63,305 nt of DNA from Flavobacteriales bacterium (GCA_014239655.1 JAAZYM010000033.1:1-63305); one strand, 5' to 3'. Positions 27,683 to 37,249 are shown, counted from the stretch's first letter. Notes: a model not told the origin generated them from the letters alone. Made by a program: numbers and translations.

Positions 27683-30600
27683 TATATCTTAACAACCTTT
27701 TTAAGAATCTCTTTGTCGTTGGTTATGATCTTTATCATATAGACACCATCTTTTAAGTAACTAAGATCTATATTTTTTGAAAAATCCCCTTGAGTTTCTA
27801 TTGTTACTTTTTTTAACTTTTTACCTATGCTATCAAGAACAACAAAATCTGTTATCCCTTCAGAAAATCCTTTTATTGTAATTTGGTTTTTGGCTGGATT
27901 TGGGTAAAATGACCATTCAGTTAAATCCTCTTCTATAGATGTTGTGTTGTTGTTAACTTGAAATTCATGATGAATGAAAGATCCAAAGTCACCTTCAAAA
28001 ACTTTTATCCAACTACCTGCTAATTTTCTAAATCTAGCCATTCCAGCACCATCATTGTTTGCCCAGAAATCAATCCCATCATCATCAGTATCAGTCATAA
28101 TAAAACTATAACATCCATCATCAAAAACCAGGGTGTCTCGGTATTGACTATTAATCATTAGACTTCCTCCTCCTGCTGATTCGTATGTGAGGTTATTGTT
28201 GCTATCATAAATTTTCCATGAAGTCTCTGATTGGTTTAATCCAATACTTCCGCTATTTGTTTGTAACCATAGCGCAAAAGAATTCTCGTATGATGGAGTT
28301 GGTTCAAATGTGGAGTTAATATAATTGTTATATATGTTTTCGTCTGAGGATTGGTTTGGCTCACTGATTTCTACATAGAATTTATTATTTGAGTTCATTA
28401 GGTTGTCCCAAATACTTGACGGAGCATTTAGTTCAACTGTATCTTGTTCTTGAAAGTTTAGATTTCCACTCCATATTTGAGATTCTTTATTTGTTGAGTT
28501 GTTTACCCAATATTCAATTTTCAGACTTGTTAAGGAATTTGCTCCAGTATTCTTTATAATAATTTTTGGTTTCCCACATGTTGGATTAATTCTTGAGTAT
28601 TTTACTTTATCTGTTGGAGAGATTATATCAACTACTGAAGCATCTAGATTATGATTTGGAGCTTTGTAGCTTACAAGCTGAGAGCTTACCCAATAATTTG
28701 AAGTTCCTGATGCATTAGTCACTCCATAATCAATATTATGAGTTTGCCCGGCTGTTACTAAGGATGTGATATCATCTTCTCTTAAATCAGAAGCTTGACC
28801 TGGACACCATCCTGCTCTATCATAAATCCATGTTCCTCCTTGAGGATAGATAGGGTTGCCTCCACATTCTGTCCAAACAGGCCATGTGTATTCAATATTT
28901 CCTCCATTAATATTTATAAAATGATCTCTAGGTATAAATTCCCCCTCTTGACCGTGGCCAGTTATTACAGTTCTTATTTTGTAGGATACCGCATTTGGAT
29001 CTAATTGGATATCTCTAGGTTCAAATGAATCTTCATTTAATATTGATGTATATCCTCTTGATTGAGGCCTCCAAATTTGCTGAATATCTACAACATCTCT
29101 AGATGGTGTTCCAACAATGAAATGAAATTTAATATCCATATCCTCTTGCCATTGCCCTCCACTGGTCATATTGATTCTTTTTAGTCCTTTTAGTATTGGC
29201 GCAAAATCTGTAACGTCGAAATACCAGGTTTTTCCATAGGTTCCTAAATCAAGATATGCCCCATAGGGAGTTACAAATGACATGATTTGGAATGCCATTG
29301 GGTATCTATTATAATAGATTAATTCTCCGACATAGATAGTGCTGTCAATATGTAATGTATCACTAGAAATAACTATACCGCTTGTATCATATGTATTACT
29401 TACAGCATGCCAAAAGGTGTTTGATGAAATAACAGCAATACTATCGTGATTTAATGAGTTGTAATTTGAATAGACAGCTCTTTCTTGAATAGTATTTGGA
29501 GGTGCTAATAGTGAATCTAGGATAGTTGATATTGTAGTAGTGCTCTGATAATCTCCCTGGAAAATTTTTAGTGATGGACGAAGATTTGTTGATGTGAAAA
29601 ACTGAGATATTTTTTCTCCTCTTGAAGATTGCCATAGTACATTTCCATTAAAATTTGCAATAGCATTATTAGAGGAATTGTCATTAGCATTATTTCCGTT
29701 TCCTTCATTAAAAGGATAATAGGCCACTAAGTTATTGTAATCGGGATGGTTGTTGTTAAGACGTATATTCATCCATTCACCTATCGTAGTTTGATTAAGC
29801 TCTTTGTTAAAAATTCTTAATTCTTTTATTTTTCCATCCCAGAAATAACCTGTCCCTTTTCCATTAGACCCTAAGCTTAGCTGTTGAATATCTATTAGTT
29901 CATTTTTATTATTTCCGCTATGCCAGAGCATACCATTCTTATACATTTTCATTTCTCCACTAACACTATTTTTTGTAAAAACCCAGTGATTCCATTTAGA
30001 TGAGAATTCGTTTTGGCTTGCTAGCTTATCTATTCTATCGTATGAGCCTGCATTATTTCCGCAATCCCAATAAACTCTACTATTGCTCCAGGGGAAATGA
30101 ATGTTTAGTGTTCGGCTTCCATTAGCATCAAGGCCTTCAAGTATTGTACTATTATAGGGTAGTGTGTTTTCGTCACCATAAACCCAGAAAGAAACGGTTA
30201 TTTCATTTGAGATTGTGCTTAGTGGCGCGTGTGGTATTGATATCGATTCATTTTGGTTGATGTCAATATTTACCGCATCATTCGAGCTAAGTCCACAATT
30301 AAAGTTTAAAGAATCCCCTGAAATTAAAGTTGGAGAAGATGTTACAGAGTTTGTTAGAGAAAACTCAATAATTAGATTAGATATAGAGTCCCAAAGAAAA
30401 GGAGTGTGGAATTGGAAGCGATTTTCACCAGGATTAAGATTGGAATTTGCATGATACACTTCTGTAAAACCATTTATGTTTGGGGATGATGAATTTAAAA
30501 CGCTATCTGTTGTTAGTTTAAGTTTTATTCTAAGAAAATTAGCTGTGCTAGCGCCAATGCTATTGACTGATAGCCCATAAATTGAGTCATTTGTTAATCC

Positions 30601-31134
30601 TAAATTGCTAAGCTCATTAGCTTTGTATAGGAATTGAGATTTGTTTGAAGATTTATCTGTTTCTAAAACAAAACCTAGCTGATGATTTCCTTGGCCAGTC
30701 TGTATAGTGTCTTCATTTAGGATGCTATTAATAATTGTGTTTTGCTGATAAAATTGATAGTAATTATATACTGGAGAAATACTATAAGGATAGATGTTTC
30801 CTGAAAAACTTGAGATTAAATGACTTGCAGTTTTTGCTCTAATTGAATCAATTCTACTTGAATCATGAATATTTGTGTGGCAGCTATAGTCCCAAGCTCC
30901 ACAGCCTATATGGTTAATGCTTCCGCTAGTATTTACAACATCATCTTTACATCTCATATTGTATGATATAATTATCTTTTCGTAGCTAAGAGCATTATTG
31001 GGAAAATTAATCATAGTGTCTCTTGTTGTGCTTGAATAATCAAATGTTTGTATTGTGATTGTGTCCCCGGGATTTTGTCCAAATAATGAAATACAGTTTA
31101 GAAAGAAGATAAAAAGTGTGATTTTTCTTATCAT
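27682..31134 (-). CDS. T9SS-secreted PNGase F-like protein with inserted LamG domain
   Basis: 1150 residues. Signal peptide (to about residue 20, FGQ); an N-glycanase-N-like start with GCGAWDYSC (D82 aligns with the catalytic Asp60 of Flavobacterium PNGase F, alignment from memory); a LamG/concanavalin-like domain at about 290-455; then the rest of the glycanase fold: FVTPYGAYLDLGTYGKTW, FHFIVGTPSRDVV, GEFIPRDH (E732, aligning with Glu206) and the family hallmark YPQGGTWIYDRAGWCPGQ. A CARDB-like region, an Asp-rich segment and a type A T9SS domain (FYPNPAKNQITIKG) follow. The residue equivalent to Glu118 appears not to be conserved (GGQW), so amidase activity needs testing. Its stop overlaps the start of ispG. 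Confidence 0.85.
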   Translation of the reverse strand: MIRKITLFIFFLNCISLFGQNPGDTITIQTFDYSSTTRDTMINFPNNALSYEKIIISYNMRCKDDVVNTSGSINHIGCGAWDYSCHTNIHDSSRIDSIRAKTASHLISSFSGNIYPYSISPVYNYYQFYQQNTIINSILNEDTIQTGQGNHQLGFVLETDKSSNKSQFLYKANELSNLGLTNDSIYGLSVNSIGASTANFLRIKLKLTTDSVLNSSSPNINGFTEVYHANSNLNPGENRFQFHTPFLWDSISNLIIEFSLTNSVTSSPTLISGDSLNFNCGLSSNDAVNIDINQNESISIPHAPLSTISNEITVSFWVYGDENTLPYNSTILEGLDANGSRTLNIHFPWSNSRVYWDCGNNAGSYDRIDKLASQNEFSSKWNHWVFTKNSVSGEMKMYKNGMLWHSGNNKNELIDIQQLSLGSNGKGTGYFWDGKIKELRIFNKELNQTTIGEWMNIRLNNNHPDYNNLVAYYPFNEGNGNNANDNSSNNAIANFNGNVLWQSSRGEKISQFFTSTNLRPSLKIFQGDYQSTTTISTILDSLLAPPNTIQERAVYSNYNSLNHDSIAVISSNTFWHAVSNTYDTSGIVISSDTLHIDSTIYVGELIYYNRYPMAFQIMSFVTPYGAYLDLGTYGKTWYFDVTDFAPILKGLKRINMTSGGQWQEDMDIKFHFIVGTPSRDVVDIQQIWRPQSRGYTSILNEDSFEPRDIQLDPNAVSYKIRTVITGHGQEGEFIPRDHFININGGNIEYTWPVWTECGGNPIYPQGGTWIYDRAGWCPGQASDLREDDITSLVTAGQTHNIDYGVTNASGTSNYWVSSQLVSYKAPNHNLDASVVDIISPTDKVKYSRINPTCGKPKIIIKNTGANSLTSLKIEYWVNNSTNKESQIWSGNLNFQEQDTVELNAPSSIWDNLMNSNNKFYVEISEPNQSSDENIYNNYINSTFEPTPSYENSFALWLQTNSGSIGLNQSETSWKIYDSNNNLTYESAGGGSLMINSQYRDTLVFDDGCYSFIMTDTDDDGIDFWANNDGAGMARFRKLAGSWIKVFEGDFGSFIHHEFQVNNNTTSIEEDLTEWSFYPNPAKNQITIKGFSEGITDFVVLDSIGKKLKKVTIETQGDFSKNIDLSYLKDGVYMIKIITNDKEILKKVVKI

Positions 31135-31170
31135 GAAAGTCGTAGGTTTAGTTGTAATGCAAATTTAATT

Positions 31171-31722
31171 TTAATTTTCAATTTCTGATACACCTCCAGA
31201 TACTATTAGTTTCATAATATCACTCGATGAAGAGTTAATAGGAGTAAGTAATCTTTTTTCTACAAGAAATAATTGCCCTGAGAATGCGTATGAGTGAGGA
31301 AGGTATACAAGCACTTTCTCTTTGCTGATATTAAGACTTGCTAGATCCTCATTTGTTATAAATCCAATTCTTTCTATAGTAGAATTTTCATATACTTTAA
31401 CAAGGACTGCTTGATCAAATCCTTTTTTTCCACCAACAAATGTCTTCATTAAGTCTTTTACAGAAGAGTAGATTGTTTTTAAAAGAGGCGCTTTTTTAAG
31501 TATTTTTTGGAATAAAGAATTGAATGGAGATGCAATAAGTTTTGAGCCAACCATTCCTATTAATGTAATGATGGCAAAGAGTACTATAAGGCCAAGTCCA
31601 GGAATGTCAAAGGGAAGTATTCCGTCAATTTTATTGAACGACCATATCACAACATAGATGGTTACGCTTATAGGAACTATATAAAGTAATCCTTGTAGAA
31701 AGTAGTTTATTATCTTTTTCAT
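31171..31722 (-). CDS. DUF502 family integral membrane protein
   Basis: 183-residue membrane protein of unknown function. MKKIINYFLQGLLYIVPIS starts the first transmembrane helix; a second helix is LGLIVLFAIITLIGMVG; the conserved soluble part has APLLKTIYSSVKDLMKTF, VLVKVYENSTIERIGFIT and LVYLPHSYAFSGQLFLV. A longer frame to 31764 would begin inside an inverted repeat (31737-31770) and add an unlikely basic leader, so the Met at 31720-31722 is preferred. Confidence 0.85.
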   Translation of the reverse strand: MKKIINYFLQGLLYIVPISVTIYVVIWSFNKIDGILPFDIPGLGLIVLFAIITLIGMVGSKLIASPFNSLFQKILKKAPLLKTIYSSVKDLMKTFVGGKKGFDQAVLVKVYENSTIERIGFITNEDLASLNISKEKVLVYLPHSYAFSGQLFLVEKRLLTPINSSSSDIMKLIVSGGVSEIEN

Positions 31723-31736
31723 AAGTAATTTTAAAA

Positions 31737-31770
31737 TGGATTTTAAAGATAATAATCTTCTCAAAATCCA
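31737..31770. repeat. Interrupted inverted repeat upstream of DUF502
   Basis: TGGATTTT (31737-31744) pairs with AAAATCCA (31763-31770), and inside it AAGAT (31746-31750) pairs with ATCTT (31755-31759) around the loop AATA. It sits 15 bp from the DUF502 ATG and overlaps a near-consensus -7 element on the minus strand (TATCTTTA). It may be an operator or a 5' leader hairpin. Confidence 0.6.
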
Positions 31771-31846
31771 CGATTATTATTCTCTAATTTTTTTCTTTAT
31801 TATTTTTTAGTTCATTTTTACATACTTTAGTGCTTTTTTATGTTGT

Positions 31847-31890
31847 TTTAGTGCTTTTTAGTGCATTTTAGTGCATTTTAGTGCATTTTT
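31847..31890. repeat. 10-bp tandem repeat array (GTGCATTTTA units)
   Basis: Four head-to-tail units begin at 31851 (GTGCTTTTTA), 31861 and 31871 (both GTGCATTTTA) and 31881 (GTGCATTTTT), with a further diverged copy of TTTAGTGC at about 31826-31833. The period is close to one helical turn, so GTGC motifs recur on one DNA face. It lies between two divergent genes. It may be slippage-prone or a multi-site regulator target. Confidence 0.8.
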
Positions 31891-32057
31891 TTTGTCTTTT
31901 TTATACATTTTTATGAATTTATCTTTTTTGTTATAATATTATTTGGATAGATAAGATTTCAAAAACTATCTTGTTGATACATTTAGATGTTAATTTATTT
32001 TTAGACAAAAAATAATTTAAAAAAAATATAATAACATACACGAATCTTCTTATTTAT

Positions 32058-32065
32058 TAACTTTG
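32058..32065 (+). promoter_or_regulatory. -7 promoter element for the T9SS cargo operon
   Basis: TAACTTTG matches TAnnTTTG and ends 18 bp before the ATG of the first arylsulfotransferase-like gene. A -33 TTTG is not evident at the usual distance. Confidence 0.5.
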
Positions 32066-32083
32066 TGAAATTAAAAACTTGTC

Positions 32084-33655
32084 ATGCCAAAAATTCTTAT
32101 TACACTAATTTTTCTTTTATTTTCTTGTTTATCATATGCTCAAAACTTTAATGGTTTTGCAATATATAATGCTCAGGGATCAAACACTACTTATCTAATA
32201 GATGAGAATCAAAATATTGCTCATACATGGACAATGTCAACTGAATGTAATTATACTGTTCAGTTAAAAGATAATGGCAACCTAGTTAGAGGAACTAAGA
32301 ATAATATTCAAACTGGAGGGACAAATAATTTCCTAAATGGTGCAGCTGATGCTGGAAGAGTGCAAGAGATTGATCATCATGGTAATGTAGTAATGGACTT
32401 TATTTATAATACATCTTCAGTTTTATCGCATCATGATATTACTCTTATAGGAGATAATGTACTTCTTACTGCTTGGGAGGTGAAAACTTCTACTGAAATT
32501 AATAATGCAGGAGGTAGTACAACATCAGATAAATGGCCAACACATTTTGTAGAGGTTGCTTCTGATGGAAATGGAGGAGGACAGATTGTATGGGAGTGGC
32601 ATATTTGGGATCATATGATTCAAGATACAGACTCAAGTAAGCCTAATTATGGGGTTATTTCAGAAAATCCACAACTTATTGATATTAATATGATTACTGG
32701 TGGTGGCGGCCCTGGTGGTGGTGGTGGAGATTGGTTTCATGTAAATGGGGTAGATTATAATGAAGATTTAGATCAGATTGCATTTTCTTCAAGATTTGCC
32801 AGTGAGATATATATTATTGATCATAGCACAACAACTGCTGAGGCAGCTTCTCATAGTGGTGGTAATTCTGGGATGGGAGGAGATATTCTTTATAGATGGG
32901 GGAATCCATCTAATTATGATATACCAGGAACTCAAGTGATACCAAATGCTGTTCATGATGTAAGATGGATTACTGATGATGGAAGACCGAATGGAGGTTT
33001 TTTACAGATATTTAATAACTCAGGAGTATCAAGTAATCAATCCACTATTGATGGTATAGATGCACCAATTGACCCAACAAGTCAATATAATTATTATAGG
33101 GCAAGTGGTCAGGCATTTGGCCCCTCTTCATACACAACAAGGTATGTATGTGCATATTCTGCAAGTGGTCAATCTGCCTCTGATCGTTTATCTAATGGTA
33201 ATATTTTTGTTAATGCTTCAGGTGGTCAAGGTGGAGCTGGAGTGATGTATGAAGTTGATCAGAATGGTACAATTATATGGGGCCCATATAATGCAGATAC
33301 TCAAAAAGCGTTCCGATATGAGTGTGAACATCCAGCAATTATTGCTTTAGAACCATATATGAATTCTATTGCCACAAGTTCATGTTTTTCAACATCTATC
33401 TCAAATTTTGAAAATCAAAATTTATCAATCTATCCAAACCCAAGTAATGGTGTAGTAAATATTAATTATCCAGATAACAACATAAACAATTTTGAGCTTA
33501 AAATAAGAAACCATCTTGGACAAGAAATTATGATAATTAATAATATAAATACTAATTCTATTGATCTATCCAATCAACCTCACGGAATTTATCATTTTAG
33601 TATCTTTGTTGGTAATAAAGAAATTGAGACTTTTAAAGTAGCACTAATAAAGTAA
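32084..33655 (+). CDS. Arylsulfotransferase-like beta-propeller protein with T9SS sorting domain (copy 1)
   Basis: 523-residue secreted protein: signal peptide (ends YAQ, residue 20), then a propeller related to the bacterial arylsulfotransferase families (GFAIYNAQGSNTTYLIDENQ, HTWTM, LSHHDITLIGDNVLLTAWE with H116/H117, WHIWDHMIQD, DWFHVNGVDYNEDLDQIAFS). Then come a glycine-rich stretch near residues 205-215 and a C-terminal type A T9SS domain (IYPNPSNGVVNINYP ... GIYHFSIF). Enzymatic sulfate transfer in these Bacteroidota relatives is not established. It is the first gene of three that touch or overlap. A second family member lies at 39280-40824. Confidence 0.85.
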   Translation: MPKILITLIFLLFSCLSYAQNFNGFAIYNAQGSNTTYLIDENQNIAHTWTMSTECNYTVQLKDNGNLVRGTKNNIQTGGTNNFLNGAADAGRVQEIDHHGNVVMDFIYNTSSVLSHHDITLIGDNVLLTAWEVKTSTEINNAGGSTTSDKWPTHFVEVASDGNGGGQIVWEWHIWDHMIQDTDSSKPNYGVISENPQLIDINMITGGGGPGGGGGDWFHVNGVDYNEDLDQIAFSSRFASEIYIIDHSTTTAEAASHSGGNSGMGGDILYRWGNPSNYDIPGTQVIPNAVHDVRWITDDGRPNGGFLQIFNNSGVSSNQSTIDGIDAPIDPTSQYNYYRASGQAFGPSSYTTRYVCAYSASGQSASDRLSNGNIFVNASGGQGGAGVMYEVDQNGTIIWGPYNADTQKAFRYECEHPAIIALEPYMNSIATSSCFSTSISNFENQNLSIYPNPSNGVVNINYPDNNINNFELKIRNHLGQEIMIINNINTNSIDLSNQPHGIYHFSIFVGNKEIETFKVALIK

Positions 33656-35911
33656 ATGAAAAGAAGCCCTATAATTTTTATACTATCAGCTTTACTTTCA
33701 TTGAATTCTTTCTCACAGAATTTCTATGATGTTGATAATATTAGAGAGATAAAATTATATTTCTCACAACCTAACTGGGATCATCTTTTAGATAGTTTAT
33801 ATATTGATGGATTAGAGGAGAGGTTATTAGCAAATATTGAGATCGATGGAACTCAATATGATAGTGTTGGAGTAAGATATAAAGGGTTTAGTTCTGTTAG
33901 TATTAATACCGTGAAAAATCCGTTTAATATAAAATTAGATTATGTAGATAATAATCAAAGTCATGAGGGGTTTAAAAAAATTAAACTCTCTAACGTAATT
34001 AAAGACCCTTCTTTTTTGCGTGAGGTGCTTTCATATGAAATTGCAAGAGGCTATATGCCTAGCCCACGAGCGAATTATGCTAATTTATATGTTAATGACA
34101 CATTATGGGGTTTATATGTAAATGTTGAAGCAATAAATGATAAGTTTACTAATAAACATTTCGCATCAGTAAACGCTCCTTTATTTAAGTGTAACCCTCT
34201 TAATCTTAGTTTACAAACAGGAGGAGAGAATTCTAATTTAAGTAATACTCATGGATTAGATAGTACATATTATTTTGATTATTATGATCTAAAATCTAAT
34301 TATGGATGGAGTGATTTATATAGTTTAATTGATACCTTAAATAATTTCCAAAATAGTATTGATAATATTTTAAATGTGGACAGAACATTATGGATGCATG
34401 CCTTTAATTATACACTGATTAATTTTGATTCTTATATAGGGTATAGTCAGAATTATTATCTTTATAAAGGATTATCTCATCAATTTCATCCAATATTATG
34501 GGATTTAAATATGTCATTTGGAAGCTTTCGTTTGACAGACGCTACTCAAGCGTATTTTAATGGCTTTGATATTAATCAAGCTCAAAATATGGATCCATTA
34601 ACATTCCTAACTAGTAGTTTCTTGTCTCCTCGTCCGTTAATAACTAATCTATTAAGTGATCCTAGAAATCAAAGGATGTATCTTGCGCATATGAGAACTA
34701 TTATTGAAGATGAATTCTTAAATCAGAATTATGTATCGAGAGCTCAATATTTACAAAGTTTGATTTCTACTGATGTACAGAATGATTTAAATAAATTTTA
34801 TTCTTATGCAGATTTTTTAGATAATTTAAATAATCAAGTTGCAATTCCAAGTTCCATATGTCCTGGTATCACACAGTTAATGGATGCAAGAGCAACATTT
34901 TTATCAAATTATTGGTCTGGATTCACTCAGCCGAGTATTTCAAATATTCAAACATTGCCAAATTCGAATCAATTTTTTGGTGGGGATTTATCCATTACTG
35001 CTCAAATACAAGATGCTTCATATGCAATGGTTGCTTATAGGTTCGGAGAAAATATGCCATTTGAAAATATTCAAATGTATGATGATGGTAATCATAATGA
35101 TGGTAATGCCAATGATGGTGTTTATGGAGTAATAATTAATAATTGTAGTAATTCAATTGATTATTATTTGTATGCTGATAATAGTAATGAAGGCGTGTTC
35201 TCTCCTAAAAGAGCAGCTTATGAGTTTTATCATCTAGAAACCACTATTCCACAGTCAAGTTTAGTTATTAATGAGGTGATGGCTAACAATCAAACTACCG
35301 TAATGGATGAAACTGGAGATTATGATGATTGGATTGAGCTGTATAATACAACAAGTACTCCTATTTCTACTGCTGGATTGCTCTTTTCAGATAACCAACA
35401 GAATCTTGCTAAGTGGGATCTTCCAAATGCTGTTGTTAATCCTAATTCTTATTTTATTATTTGGGCGGATGAAGATGGTAATACCGGCGATAACCATGCT
35501 AATTTTAAACTGTCTAATCTTGGTGAACAACTTATCTTATCAAATAGTGATTCTTCTATTGTAGATGCTGAGTTTATTTATCCTCAACTAGATGATATTG
35601 CATATGCTCGTTCTCCTAATGGTACTGGAGGTTTTACTATGTTAAACCCAACATTTAAAAGTAATAACACTCCTACATCAATTGAAAATATTTTAGAAGA
35701 TGATAACTTGATAGTCTATCCAAATCCATTTATTAGTAAGCTTACAATTGATTATAATCAAGACTTTTATATAACTAATGCACTTGGAAAAAAGGTATAT
35801 AATTCAAACAACAGTACATTGATTAACACTTCTTTATGGAACACTGGATTATATATTCTTCATTTTGATGATGCAGAACAAAATACTATTAAGCTTATAA
35901 AAATTAAATAA
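33656..35911 (+). CDS. CotH-kinase-like protein with lamin-tail and T9SS domains
   Basis: 751 residues: signal peptide (ends SFSQ); a CotH domain (about 25-400) with VGVRYKGFSSVS, NPFNIKLDY, IKLSNVIKDPSFLREVLSYE and the metal-binding D283-L-N285 in LWDLNMSFGSF; a lamin-tail domain (about 545-660: LVINEVMANN, DYDDWIELYNTT); and a type A T9SS domain (VYPNPFISKLTIDYN ... GLYILHFDD). CotH proteins are atypical secreted protein kinases in spore coats and elsewhere. Its start codon directly follows the stop of the sulfotransferase-like gene. Kinase activity is inferred from the fold only. Confidence 0.88.
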   Translation: MKRSPIIFILSALLSLNSFSQNFYDVDNIREIKLYFSQPNWDHLLDSLYIDGLEERLLANIEIDGTQYDSVGVRYKGFSSVSINTVKNPFNIKLDYVDNNQSHEGFKKIKLSNVIKDPSFLREVLSYEIARGYMPSPRANYANLYVNDTLWGLYVNVEAINDKFTNKHFASVNAPLFKCNPLNLSLQTGGENSNLSNTHGLDSTYYFDYYDLKSNYGWSDLYSLIDTLNNFQNSIDNILNVDRTLWMHAFNYTLINFDSYIGYSQNYYLYKGLSHQFHPILWDLNMSFGSFRLTDATQAYFNGFDINQAQNMDPLTFLTSSFLSPRPLITNLLSDPRNQRMYLAHMRTIIEDEFLNQNYVSRAQYLQSLISTDVQNDLNKFYSYADFLDNLNNQVAIPSSICPGITQLMDARATFLSNYWSGFTQPSISNIQTLPNSNQFFGGDLSITAQIQDASYAMVAYRFGENMPFENIQMYDDGNHNDGNANDGVYGVIINNCSNSIDYYLYADNSNEGVFSPKRAAYEFYHLETTIPQSSLVINEVMANNQTTVMDETGDYDDWIELYNTTSTPISTAGLLFSDNQQNLAKWDLPNAVVNPNSYFIIWADEDGNTGDNHANFKLSNLGEQLILSNSDSSIVDAEFIYPQLDDIAYARSPNGTGGFTMLNPTFKSNNTPTSIENILEDDNLIVYPNPFISKLTIDYNQDFYITNALGKKVYNSNNSTLINTSLWNTGLYILHFDDAEQNTIKLIKIK

Positions 35912-37161
35912 TGATGAGTGTAGTAAGGGTGTTTCTTTTTTCATTTCTTTTATCGAGCTTTCCTATTACCTCACAGACAATAACTTCGTATACATCAGCT
36001 GATGGTTTGTTAAATAATTATGTTGAATGTGTCGCTGTAGATATTAATGATAATGTTTGGTTTGGAACAGCTTTTGGGGTTTCTATGTATGATGGGAGTA
36101 CATGGACTAATTATGATCAATCTTCTTATCCTTTAATGTTATCTAATGATATTAAAGCAATAACAGCTACATCAAATGGGGATATTTGGATTGGCACAGA
36201 TTACGGGGTGAATAAACTGCATGCAGGTGTGACAGGAATGACCTGGCTACCTTTTACTACTGCAGATGGTCTTGCTAATAATAAAGTAACTAGTATTGAT
36301 GAGGCTCCTAATGGAGATTTGTGGTTTTCACATTCCTCTTTTTCAGCTGGAGTGAGTGTGTTTGATGGATCTAATTGGAGTTCCTATAATTCTCCTGATC
36401 TTCCAATAAGTGGAGTCTGTGGAACATCTTTTGATTCAAATGGTGATAAATGGTTTGCTTCACCATTAGATGGCCTGGCTCATTATGATGGTGTTAATTT
36501 TACCAATTACACAGTAAACGATGGATTATTGAGCAACTATAGTACAACTATTTGTATTGATGATAATGATAATAAATGGTTAGGATCATCTAGTGGAATG
36601 ACAGTTGTTAATCCTATGGCAAATCAATTTTCATTCCATACAATAATGTATTCTCTTCCGCCTCCAGATACTTTAAACCCAGTAGTTGATATTGCTAAAG
36701 ATTCTTGGGGAAGAATATGGACAACAATATATGTTGGTTATTTAGCTGAAGGTGGCGTCGCATTTTGGAATGGTAATCAGTGGACAGATTATGATCATAA
36801 TGATGGTATTGCTGGACCAAATGTTAAGGGGCTTGATATAGATTCGCAAAATAATGTTTGGGTAGCTACTACAACAGGTGTTTCAAAGATCTCTACTACT
36901 CCAAGTAGTACCACACAAGATCAATTAGCTGTTATTAATGTTTATCCAAATCCTGCTTCAACAGTTTTACATATTTCTTTATCCAGGGATAATATAGAGT
37001 CTATTTCTTTGTATGATAATTTTGGAAGAAAAGTTGTTAGTTATAATAACATTTCAGTATCATTATTGGATATTAATCTTTCTGATTTCTCATCAGGTTT
37101 ATATTATCTTGAAATTGTTTCTTTGGATGGCCTGGCTAGTAAGAAAGTATTGGTTCAATAA
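35911..37161 (+). CDS. Reg_prop beta-propeller protein with T9SS sorting domain
   Basis: 416 residues: signal peptide, then repeated blades of the two-component-regulator propeller type, each with an 'ND.VWFGT..GV...DG..W..Y' pattern (NVWFGTAFGVSMYDGSTW, DIWIGTDYGVNKLHAG, DKWLGSSSGMTVVN, NVWVATTTGVSKIS), then a type A T9SS tail (VYPNPASTVLHISLS ... GLYYLEIVS). There is no histidine kinase or transmembrane output domain, so this is a free propeller, probably binding a glycan or protein. It overlaps the CotH stop by one base (TAATG). Confidence 0.88.
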   Translation: MMSVVRVFLFSFLLSSFPITSQTITSYTSADGLLNNYVECVAVDINDNVWFGTAFGVSMYDGSTWTNYDQSSYPLMLSNDIKAITATSNGDIWIGTDYGVNKLHAGVTGMTWLPFTTADGLANNKVTSIDEAPNGDLWFSHSSFSAGVSVFDGSNWSSYNSPDLPISGVCGTSFDSNGDKWFASPLDGLAHYDGVNFTNYTVNDGLLSNYSTTICIDDNDNKWLGSSSGMTVVNPMANQFSFHTIMYSLPPPDTLNPVVDIAKDSWGRIWTTIYVGYLAEGGVAFWNGNQWTDYDHNDGIAGPNVKGLDIDSQNNVWVATTTGVSKISTTPSSTTQDQLAVINVYPNPASTVLHISLSRDNIESISLYDNFGRKVVSYNNISVSLLDINLSDFSSGLYYLEIVSLDGLASKKVLVQ

Positions 37162-37229
37162 TTTTTTATTCTTAAGTCAGTATGTTGATAAGTATTATTT
37201 AATGCTTTAAAGGCAACCTTCTTCCTTTG

Positions 37230-37237
37230 TAATTTTG
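37230..37237 (+). promoter_or_regulatory. -7 promoter element for the OmpA-like gene
   Basis: TAATTTTG matches TAnnTTTG and ends 12 bp before the ATG, predicting a very short leader of about 6 nt. Confidence 0.5.
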
Positions 37238-37249
37238 AAATAAAAAGAT

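Larger units (their letters stand above)
31723..32083. other. Divergent intergenic region between DUF502 and arylsulfotransferase-like genes
   Basis: Largest gene-free stretch in the window (361 bp) and extremely T-rich on the plus strand up to about 31920. It contains an interrupted inverted repeat, a 10-bp tandem repeat array and a -7 element for the rightward operon (each listed separately). No plausible small gene or tRNA was found in either direction. Confidence 0.8.

Noticed and set aside
31847-31890. CRISPR-like array
   Set aside because: Units are 10 bp with no spacers and no cas genes nearby; it is a simple tandem repeat.
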